Shown here piece after piece: positions 50,301-62,300 of a stretch of 64,000 nucleotides of DNA (position 1 is its first letter; every line of letters starts with the position of its first letter). The position numbers and the translations under genes are program-made. The stretch comes from Metellina segmentata (Eukaryota; Arthropoda; Arachnida; Araneae; Tetragnathidae). Where the stretch lies: assembly GCA_947359465.1 (NCBI GenBank), contig OX375879.1, forward strand, positions 119,304,557 through 119,368,556, in the 5' to 3' direction. The notes under the pieces were generated by a model. The model made no database searches and was not told the DNA's origin. It saw only the letters and a list, made by a program, of their open reading frames with translations.

Positions 50301-53300
50301 GAACGTGGCACACTACGATATTCGCTTCACAAACGAGCTCAGGCTTCTCTAAATTCTGCAATAAATCTTCAAGAAGCTGTGAAATTGCCTCCTGGTGAAA
50401 ATCTCAATGATTGGCTTGCTGTTCATGGTAAGGTGTTTGAAGTATAGGATGCTTATAAACTACATAATCTGTACAAAAGGGATTCCCAATTGTAAACCAA
50501 ACAATCTGAACATTTTACTTCTGCTGTCCAAATGCTCTAGAATATTACATCATGGGAGTTACCCTAAAATGTTTTGTATTGTTGTTTTGGCAGCTTACGG
50601 ACTTTAAGGTCATCTATAGAAATCTGCTCATGTTTTTGTGAATGCTAAGCTGATTGTATGTCTACTGCTTTGATCAAGGCAGTACCAATTTAATCATTTC
50701 CCAGCCATCCCATCATTCTAGGAAGGTTCCTGGTTCGAATCCGGTTCCGGGCATATAAGTTTGTAAGCGTATGGTGTAGAAGTGGCTGGTGCACCTTAAA
50801 TCTGTCCTGGCCCAAAAAGTCCTCACATCGGGTTGGTGTGGAAGTTTGGAGAGTGGGGTGCCAGCTCAGGTGTTGCTTCATCATCTGACCGTGGCTCAAA
50901 ATTACGAGGTGTTGTCCTCGTATCCTTCCCTTAAGGGACTGATCCCGGACCGTCGTCAATAGCCCGTTGTGCTGTTCTAGTTCGACGTTAACTAAAATTA
51001 CCAATTGCCACCCATCATTCTAATATAAATATCGAATTTGTCTTGCTTTTAACAAAAAGTAAAATATATATTTAGTTTTTAATAAACTACATTGAAATGG
51101 ATACAAGTAATTTCTTTTGCCTGTATGCTATCCAGCAGGTCTATTATTCAATGCTGGTGGCTTAAATTTCAATTTTTCTAACATTTTAGGTCTTATTTTT
51201 TAAAGCGTTATTTTTTAAGTTCCTTGCAATGTCGAAGATGCAAAATTGCAGTTTTAATGATGATCTCTAGAAAGGATTTATGGTCCTACTTTTTAATGAA
51301 TGCAAAGGATCCCATCCTATTTTTGAAATTCAAATGTCCTGTTTTTATCTCAAGGAAATAGGGTCAGCCCAGCCCTTTTCCATGTTCGAGCTTAGTACCT
51401 ATCTGGAAGTGGATTCAGAGTTACCATTACTCAGTTGGTGTGCCCACTGTGCTAGTAACCTGTGAGGCAGTGGGTGGAATTCTCTATTCTGTGTCAGTCA
51501 AACTTTCCTTGTGTTTGTATGTCTGTTTACTTGGTGTTGTTTAGCACAGCTTGACCCAATATGACTTAACTTATAAGTAAATGAAACCCTTTCCTACAAA
51601 CCAGTTAGAAGTATTCTTTACCCTGGCCACCTTCTTACCAGAACCACACAGTAGTAAATTCTTATAAAAACTATTTGTTGGTATAATACAAAGTTTTTGT
51701 CTGATTTGCGGCATGAGTCTCTGATTTATGAGACACTAGCCACTGTATGGCCAGTACGGCATTTCCTGTGACAGTTCTTTTTGTGGGGTCATGTGTGACC
51801 ACTGTTCACTGACGCTCGCCAACCCCAGGTGATTGGTATGTATTCCCATTTGGCTTGCTTCGCAAACTAACTCCACATGCAACGCTGTGATGGCATCGAA
51901 GCGTCAACAGCATAAAGTGAAACATGTTAGAATCGGAAAACTTGGCATGGTTTCAAACACTGACATCAGTGTTCGAAAATTATAAAATTTGTTTCTGGAT
52001 TCGAAAATTAAGATTCGAACCAGCAATCATCCGATCTAGTGGCTAACACCTTAACCACCAGACCGTTGGATCGGCAACCTGCATTTGGAATAGATTACTT
52101 CATATTTACACAAGAGAAGCGTTTGAACTAAAAACATACCTACAAACGTTTTCAGATTTAATGTAAGTCTTCTGAAAAGTATTTGGTTTTTGGGTCTTCT
52201 AGTTAGTAAATATTTTTGAGATTTTTCATCAGAAAATATTTTCAAGTGCACCAATTTCTGAATTTGGTGAAAATTCATGGAAATAATAGAAAAAACCATA
52301 AGAATTGGTAATTGGTTGATTGTTGTAAGAATTGCTGATTTTTTCATTTATTTAGTACCATTTTATGTAAAGTATTGTGAAATTGATCGTGCCAAGTTCA
52401 AACTGCCGCCAAGCACATAAGAGTAGTGGAGAGATGTTCTCAGTTTTGAATTGCTTTCATAAAGCCCAATTCGTCACAATTGTGGCCTTATGTGCTACTC
52501 TGTACCAATCTGGCACTGAAATCTGCATTGTTTGTATATTGGCAACTTGCAATTGTCGCCGAATGTACTTTTAATCTATCTAACAAAACTTTTGCGTTAT
52601 TTGTATACTAGCCACTGCGTTGCTAGCACGGCGTTGCCCGTGCTGTACTTTGTGGGATTAGTAGATTGATTGTGTTCATTGTGAACGTTTGCCAACCACC
52701 TGTGTTTGCAATGCAAACCAACACCACGGACAATGCCGTAATGGCCTCGTCATTGTGAAATGCGGCGAAATTTGAATTGCTGCTTAGCTTAAACATACTT
52801 GATTTTAGAAGTGGAGTTGAAATATTGCTAATATTACACGTAAGAGCTCACCATTCTAATGAAATTGAATTCTTGATTAAATGGCAGAAAGAAATGTGAA
52901 ATCTGTAAGATAGAAGTTTCAATCAAAGAATGCTGAGTTGTCTTTAAATAAGGCAATGCGATGAATTGAACCAGATGTTCTGAATGTAATTGCGATATGA
53001 CTGTGGTGTGCGTTTTGCCATGCAGTTTATTCAAAAAAAAAATAAACACCAATTAAAATAAATGAAGTTTTGAAATAAAATATTCTATATTTTTGGATAA
53101 TTTTATTTCATTTAAAAGTGTGTGTGTGTGTGGAATCCATTTATGTGAATATGGATGATATATTCACTATAAATATTTTGAAATAAGTGGGTAACCCGAC
53201 TCTTTGCCATAGATATACACAGTTGAGAAAGTTTTTCACAATTACTATGCCCGAGTCTGCTAGTTATTTTTCAATTTAAGAATTATTTTCAGGCATTTTT

Positions 53301-56300
53301 CATTTCCGACATATTGATTTTCATGCCATAAAAATCTTCGAGATTATTTTTTTAGATGTTAGTAGTTATGTAAAAGTTATTGTTTGTATTTTTTCACATT
53401 TCTAATAGGCAATATTTATATGGCTACATGATATTTCGTTTTTCTTTTGTCCTTGACAAATCTTGCTTTTTTTCCCCCATGTCTCATTATGTACGGTTTC
53501 TTTGCAGTTGTTGATTTTTTCAACCGAATAAATTTAATCTATGGCACTGTGATTGACACATGTACTGAAGAAAGTTGTCCAACTATGTCTGGTGGCTCAA
53601 GGTATTTTGCACACTGATTTACTATACTGTTATAAATTTTTAAAAGTGATTTTTGATTTCTTTTAAGTTTTGGATTTAATTTTTTTTGGCAAAATGTTCT
53701 CTTTACTCCTACACTGTCAACAATGCTTTTTCGGCAAGACGTTACATAAAATTTCCATGTTAGCTTCATACTTTGTGTCTTGTTAAATAGGAACAAATTT
53801 GAAAAAAAGTACCTCTGTTTGAATTGGGAACTTGGACCATCAGGAAAATACATTAATTGATGTTGTTTCAGAGTATTTTCCCTTCAAAATAGGGTGAAAA
53901 TATAGTCCACATACAGTACAACTCGCTTATAACGAGGAAATCAGAAATACTTGGTTGGTACACTGTTAAGTCTATGAGATCACAACTCGCTTTTAACGAG
54001 CAAACCCCGGTTATAGCGAGCAATATTTTGTGATTCATAAAATTTCTATTGACTTCCACCTCTCCAGCTCAGCTAATTCTTTCTTGGAACCAAATTCTAC
54101 AAGTGTTGGACCAAGGGGTCATCAGAAATTTTAAATAAAACTTTCGTAAGCACTTGATTTTGATGCTTATCGATAGAAGAGAAAAAATAGAAACAACCTC
54201 AGGTGCTAATGTAAAGTCTATGAGATCACAACTCGCTTTTAACGAGCAAACCCCGGTTATAGCGAGCAATATTTTGTGATTCATAAAATTTCTATTGACT
54301 TCCACCTCTCCAGCTAAGCTAATTCTTTCTCGGAACCAAATTCTACAAGTGTTGGACCAAGGGGTCATCAGAAATTTTAAATAAAACTTTCGTAAGCACT
54401 TGATTTTGATGCTTATTGATAAAAGAGGAAAAAATACAAACAACCTCAGATGCTAATGTAAACGTACGCGAAGCGATACGTTTAATGAGCGTTGCATGGG
54501 AAAACGTTACATCAACATGCATTACCAATTGCTTCCGTAAGGCTGGATCGGACATTTCTCAGGAGGGGCACATCACTGAAGAAGAAGTATACGACTTGGA
54601 AAATTTGGAAATGAGTAGAGAAGAATTTGAAAATTATGTATCTGTTGATGGGAGGGGGGGGGTAATGTTATCACTTCCAAGATACTTACTCCCGAGGATA
54701 TTGTTTGTAGCTGAAATTCAAGCTAAAGCAGATAAAAAAAATAATGAAAACGACAAATGTGAAGAAGAATTTCAAGCTGAACCGCCCCCAACATACTCAA
54801 TGGCTTTTGAGTTCACAGAAAAACATCTATCTTTTTTCGAAGCCAGGGGTGCAAATGACAATGTTCTTCGGGCCATGAGTCTTCTCCAATGAACAATAAC
54901 ACAAGAAAGAGACAATAAGACAGTTCAAAGCAAATTAACTAACTTCTTTTGTACTGTACAGAAATAAAAAATAAAGTAAGTATGTATATATAATATAGTA
55001 AGAGTATGTATGAATGTTTAGGATTTTTTCAAGAACCCCTTTTTTATGAGCACTTGGTTATAACGAGCAAATATCATGGACCCTTTGTGCTCGTTATAAG
55101 TGAGTTTGACTGTACGTAAACACTGACACTTTTGAATGATCGAAGACATCTGAAACAATAACTATGCTCATTGAAATGTTTTTATCAATGCAGTAAAGAC
55201 ATGGGAATGGGTCCAATGAGCAGATTGAATTTCATCTTGATGCAAGAGAGTAGCATTTTCAGAAAAATCTAGCAGAACAACTATGCTTTATCCATTCACA
55301 CTTGATTTTAAACTGTCAAATGTCTTTGACTGATTTCTTTTGACAAATGTATGGATCAGAAACTTTTTTAGTACCACTAATTCTTCAAAGGCTTATTTTA
55401 ATGTACACAATACATCAACCTTGTCTAACTTTTCTGCCACTGGCACTGCATATATCTTATAGGATCATTCTCAATGTCAGCATTTGGTTTAAACCTAAAT
55501 ATCTTATTTCTGCAACTATCACATTGCTGTTACAAGCAAATCTTTGATGTTACTGTACACACAACCTGATCAATGAAGGTGCAGAATTTCGTACTATGAT
55601 TTATAGTAAGTTTAGAACCAATAGAAAAAGACACATGTTCTTATGGTAAGAACAAACAAGATGGGGAATGTTATGAAAAAATTTATATACTGAGGCCATA
55701 GATGTTCTTCAGCATTATAATGGTTAGTCATTTAACGACTGTTCTGCATATTTCAATAATATTTTTAATTAAATTTTTTTCGAACCATAAATTTCTTCAC
55801 ATTGTTCTGCAATGTAAATCTACACTTCTGTATCCTGTAAATTTACAAAAAAAATCTAGACTAAAAATTATTTTATATAGATATTAATATTTATAATCAA
55901 TGAAAATGCTGTTACAAGATTTTTTTTCTATGTTTTCTGCTAAATGAAAATAGTGTTGAACGTAAAAAAAAAACTTTATGTCCGACACCATTTTTTTTCA
56001 GACAAATTATCTCTAAAACATTAATCTGAATAGATATTATGAAAGAAACATATAAACTTGCTTTAAATACAAAATTTCATTTTAAATGGTTTAGCATAGC
56101 TGACTAAGATTAAATTTTTATGTTTTTTGGTGTTGGACGTAAAATGACTAAAGTGCCTTTCGGAAATTCTTTTATATTCCAGAAAATATATGTCAGTACA
56201 AAGTTTTGCTCTGATCACATGTTTATGTGGTGCATAGTTACATATTTATAAAATTTAAGACATAATACTTTTTTAATGAAAATTTAGGCTCAGTTCTCAG

Positions 56301-59300
56301 TGTTTGAAATGGCTTTCATACACACGTCCATCGTTACCCTTACTAAAGAGCTTATATCTCACTCAAAATTAAATGTATCCTTATTTCATTATAAAATTAA
56401 GATTCTGTAGTGCTTAAGCTTAAAAATGATACCCTGTTTGTTAAACAATGTTAATTTTGAAAAATTGGTATCTGGTGGACCTTCCTGTGGAATTGCCCTA
56501 CTGTATTCACCAATCCTTCTTTCACAGCATTTCTAATTGGAGGTTGTCTTGTGTTTGACACAGTTTGGTCAAATATTCAACTATTGCAATTGTGCCATAA
56601 AACCTAAAAACAACCAACCTGTAGATAAATTTATTTACTATTCAAAAATTTATCTCATCCGCTATCTAAATTTTATTTGAATCTAGCTAATTTTCATTAT
56701 TTTATAATTAAAATGTTTTGTTTTCATTTTCTTTCGTTCGAGATGAGCTCATTTTTGGTGTTGACGTATTAAAATATGCCCGCTATGAAATTCATATGTT
56801 CATATGTTTGGTTCACAGGTTTGAATACTTGTGGGCGGATGGTGTTCACTATAAGAGGCCAACCCCTCTGCCTGCTCATAAGTACATATCTTTACTAATG
56901 GATTGGGTTGAAACTCATATAAACAATGAAGAAGTATTTCCTGTTACAGTTGGTATGTTAACTTATTATTACCACTTAATTCTTTTGTTCAAGTTTAATG
57001 AAGTAAAAAAGTGTTTTTATTTTCCGGTTGCTACTAAAAACATGTTTTTGTATTTATGCTGTAACCAGATATTTTTTTTATTGTGTTTTAATGTTGTCCT
57101 TTATTTCTGTAATCAAATGTTTCCATTCAAAAAAGTTTTCTAGGTTTATAAATGCATTAATTACTTAATATTTCAAAGAATATTTTTCTAAATTTCTTTG
57201 TACTTGTCTTACTGTCTTTATTGTGTACAAATTTTACTTTTAAACCTGAAAATTGATGTTATTCATTCTATAAAAATGAAGGAAAATCCAAGTATTGACA
57301 TTTCTTCACTTGTTGAAAGCAAGGAAAGCATGCTTATGCAGTATAATATTCATGGTAAAAATATTTCTTGAAAATAATATCGCATGATTTCCAAAAATAT
57401 ATACAAAAAGGATAAAATTTCCTCTACTTGGGGATGTTTATTCAATTCTAGGCAAAGTTTATGCACCAATTTTGAGTTAGAGGGAGTTAGTTTCAAGATG
57501 CTTTCTGAAAACTTTATATAAATGTTTTGATCTCAAAAACATGTACTTTAGATTACCATGTATGAAAGTCAATAAAAATAGTTAAATTCTTGACAAAATG
57601 TCTGCTTAAAATTCCATTTATCTTTAAGTATTTGTGGTAAACTGGATTTTGTTTTCCAGTAAAATGGTGAGAATTGATAACTTAGTTTTACAGTTGTAGA
57701 AATTCACAAAAGTTATCACAATAGACTTGTTTCAACTTATCTCTTTATCACAGAGTTGCTAAAGGTGACTTTTTGCTACTATTTTTCACTTTCAGAGACT
57801 AAGGGTATCTTTTTAAACAAAAGCTCCTGTTTTCAAAATTTTGTTAACTTGAAAGTTTACCAATGGTTAACAAAAGTCGAGTCCTTTTTTTTAAACAAAA
57901 AGAGGTCACACAATAATTTTTGGGCTTTTCACTTTGGAGAAAATTTTCCAAGGGACATCGATTTCAAAGTTTTGGCACGAAGTCATGGCAACCATGAAAC
58001 AAAAAATCGGAATTGGACCTTTGGTTGCTAGATTTTGTGTTTTAGCTGATTCATTTTGTATCTGAACAACTTCTTTTGGAAGAGTAAAATAGGGTCTAAA
58101 AGGAAAATTTTTTACTATTATTTTAAAAATTTTATTCTACTATTGCTACTATTTCATAAATGCAGCAACAGTCCTGTTATCTTATTCCTCTGTGGAACTA
58201 ATAATTTAGAATCTAACTAGTCTAAATACACATAATTTTCAATATTATGATGAAATCTGGCATTTTCCTTTTAGCAATGTACATGACTATTTTGTATTCA
58301 AAACATATTTTTGTAGTGCACATTAAATAACTATTTGTAAAACTATTTTTTATATCAAAGGAAGTTTCTTTAAAGTCTGCTTGTTTATGTCTGATAGAAA
58401 TATTATTTTTTCTTAAAATTTAATTTTACAAAGCAGTTACTGTATGAAGCTGTTTTAAATTCCTTGAATAAAATAACTTTTTAATTATAGGTGATGTAGT
58501 TGTAGACATAGCATTAATGTTCATTCAATTTGTGCATAGTGAATGCTTTCTGGTTTTGCATTCTGTCAAGAACTTCATTACCATTTCTTTTCTTGCAGAT
58601 AAGCCTTTTCCTCGAAATTTCATTCCTACGTGCAAGAAAATATTAACTAGACTCTTCAGAGTGTTCGTTCATGTTTACATTCATCACTTCGACAGAATTG
58701 TTTCCATCGGAGCTGTGAGTATTTCAAGAGTTATTTGAAAACAAATTTGTGCATGCCTTCACACATATTACAAGGTTTGGCAAAGCAGTAATGAGAATCA
58801 CAAGAAATAATTTGGGTTAATTAAACTTGACAAGCATGCACTAATTCCACAGTCTTGTAATCCATTTCATAAAGCATTACTTAAAACAGTCATAGTGAAA
58901 AAATTAGAAAGCATTCAGTAATTTTCTGTAGTCCAGTTACTGGAATTTTGAAATGAAAGTACTATTTTTTTCCAATACCTGGCTTATTGAACATTAGTCA
59001 TTTCACTGCAAGGGTGAAATTGTGAACCACTTGGTGCACCTTGGGGGTTCACATACTTTCTAGGCACAATCCATAACCAGTTTTTATAATTGTTGGAAAG
59101 AGTTTAAATACATTGAATTTTAAAAACATCGGTAGTTTGGGGGCTATGCATTATCAACTTCGATGTTTTAATTTTGAACATCGATCTTTTGCTGTCGATG
59201 TTGCATCACTAGGTGCTAAAACATTTTTAAGAAATAGGGGAAAAAGTTTAAATACACTGAATTTTAAAAACATCTATGGTTTGGGGTCGATTGATTATCA

Positions 59301-62300
59301 ACATCGATGTTTTGCTGTCGATGTAGCATCACTAGTTGCTAAACCTGTTTTAAGAAATGGGGGGAAAAAAGTTTGAATACACTGAATTTTAAAAACATCA
59401 ATGTTTTTGGGGCGATGTATTATCAACATCGATGTTTTAATTTTGAACATTGATGTTTCAAAACATTGATGTTTTGCTGTCGATGTCGCATCCCTACTAC
59501 ATAGCAGTTACTTCCTAAGATAGCTGATAAGATGTGTTAAGATGTTTTTAGCTAAGATGTTATTTAATGTTTTCTTTAACTTTAAATGTTTGTCCCAATT
59601 GTGTAACTGTCCTCAATGCACTAATAAACGTTTATAATTAACTAATATGGTGTTCTGCTTGAACATTTCTACACTTGCTACATGGATCACTTTTTATTCT
59701 AACTGATAAAAGGTAAATAAAATCTGTAATAAAAATTGCTTGCTCACAACAAATATTAAATCCTCATGTAGACGTTGGAAAACTAGTAATGCACGCGATA
59801 ATGTTTATGATAAAATAGTAGAAAGTGCAAGTAAAATATTTATATAAGAACTTAGTGGAAAGGCACATGCAATAGTATAATGGAATCATTAAGTATTAAT
59901 GTTATTAAGTTTTTAGTTCCACTTAGAATTATTAATGGCGATGTAGTTTTCAGCTGTTATTAAGTTCTGTATTACTGTATTTTTGTGAAATTTTAATGGA
60001 GACAAATGTATATTTGAGCTGTGAAATTTACTAACTTACTATTCTCAGTATTTTGAGTTGTAGAAAATCGTGAACAGTGAAGCATAACAAGGGTGTATTT
60101 CAATGTACATTAATTATTTATGATTACACCATAAAAGTAAGTAATTTGCACTCAAATAGCAATAAGTGATTTCTGGAGAATGTATTCTTATTACAACGGG
60201 CTTTACAACTAGTTGCTCCAATAAATTTTGAATGATCTCTATTCAAATTAATTTAAACACTTACAGTTTGAATAAAAAGTTGACGAGTTAAAATTAAAAC
60301 GAATTGTTCTTTCTGACACGAAATATCTATACTTCATTAGATATTATTCCTTCTGGAATGTAAAATTATCCAATAGAGATTTTAACATTATTAGTTGTAG
60401 TAAGAAGTTTTAAAGCGAGTTTTGTATGACGTCTACTGCAAAATAGCATACCAATCAGTACACTGTGTTTGTGTCATGTGATAGAAACCGGATTAGAAAT
60501 ATCAAACCTGCACAGAAGCTAGGGAAAAAGTGAACGTAAAGTTGAAATTTTGAAGGTGAAAGATGTCATACGATAAGACATTTATTCGTAACTGCATTCG
60601 TTATGAATTTCACCTGCACGAAAGTGCTGCAAAAGCATGTCAATCAATTTCATCTGATTTAGGGGTGAATATCGTATTGAAAAGCACATGTGAATATGGG
60701 TTTCGACGTTTTGAAGATGACGATTTTGAGGTTAGCGATTGACAACGTAGCGGCGCTCCACTGAAGGCTATCCATGACGATTTGCAAACACTTCTCGATA
60801 AAGATGCATCTCAAATGCAAAATGAACTTGTTGAACAGTTAGGAGTATCACAAAAAACGATTTCTTCTAATCGTTTACATGCAATGGGAAAGATTCAGAA
60901 GGCAGGAAAATGGATGCCACATCAGGGTTCCCACGGGTGCTTAGAAAGTGCTTATTTTGACCTTTCATTTCTAAGGGCCCTTAGAAGTGCTTATTTTTCA
61001 TCAATAGTCCTTAGAAAGTGCTTATTTTCCTTTGAAAACAAAATTCAGTTTTCAAATGACGATATTTTTTCACAATCTTTCCAACCTTTTTTTAGTGGCT
61101 GATCAGCGATAAAACTGCTTACAAGTACGGTTTTGGTGATGATTCTGGAACTTGCTTGCTTGAATGGCAACCCTTGATACGTGATATACAAATTGTTGAT
61201 CGACCCTTGATGACCACGAATCTTAATAAGCACATAAATACACTTAAAAACTTGAAAACCCATGAAAATCGGTCTGTTTTTGACTTGTGAGTGGCTCTTG
61301 CAGCGCACAAAATAGTTGCCCTAATAGAGGAAACTAGTAGCAAGCATCAAATGTTAATTAATTTTGTTTTATTCAGTTATCAGCGAGTGGAATGTTTTAA
61401 AATTTTATTATAATTATGGGTAAGTGTATTTTTAAGTTTGTAGGTGAATCGAAAACAATATAAAGATAATTTATTTTAATTAATACTGCTATCTTAGTAG
61501 CAACCCGATGTGTTGCAATTTATTTTTAAATCTAGCTTCTTTTCTTTTATGCTTCTAATTCTTTGTAAAAACTATCCCAGGAAAAAAATTTGTAAAAAGA
61601 TTTTCGGGGGTGATTCTGTTTCGAAAACTTGAAACAATCAGTTATCAGTTCCGATAAAAAAAACCCATCCTCCTCGATTAAAAAAAAACATTGGAGGAAA
61701 AGATCGTAACAGCGTAAATCAGAGTGCTGGAGGACCGAGAATAGTCAGGGAATTTCATGAATCGGGAAAAGTCGTTTGAAAACTGTAAATTTCGGACTCT
61801 TGTCGTATTTGGCCGCTGACCGAAAACGAAAGTAATTTTTCTATGCTTTATAATTTTTTTCTTTTTGTATCCGAATGACAAATACTCAATGGCCGACTGC
61901 TTGAATTTCACTTTACTTTTGTTATGCCATGCACAATCTGTTTCCATTGTCAGCTTAGATTATTATTTTCAAATTAATTTTGTTTCATTAAAATGATGTT
62001 TGTAAGTGTATGGTGTAGAGGCGGCTGGTGCACCTTAAATCTGTCATGGCAGAAAGCCCTCACGTTGGGTTGGTGTGGAAGTTTGGAGAGTGAGGCCCAG
62101 CTCGGGTGTCTCGTCATCTGACCGTGGTTCAAAATTATGTGGCAATACATCGAATGGCTTAGGCTGGGACGGTGGCAACTAGTTGAATATCAATTCAATA
62201 GAATTACATTTTATTTTTTAACCTTTATATAAACTTATTAAAGTTTTTGCATAACTCTTATGATCCGTTTTGGTTCACGGGAAGATTATCTTTAAAACTC

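Noticed and set aside
52005..52082. Functional tRNA gene on the minus strand
   Set aside because: The A and B boxes are present, but no proper acceptor stem pairing is evident and the context is a SINE.
53868..54443. Minus-strand open frames repeating the same protein sequence
   Set aside because: They are antisense to the pogo transposase and repeat only because the DNA is tandemly duplicated.
57756..58031. 91-codon plus-strand frame in MOB3 intron 4
   Set aside because: No homology, low-complexity AT-rich composition, and no in-phase splice sites to MOB3 exons.
59101..59500. CRISPR-like array
   Set aside because: Three long imperfect units without unique spacers in a eukaryotic intron are a minisatellite or MITE remnant, not CRISPR.
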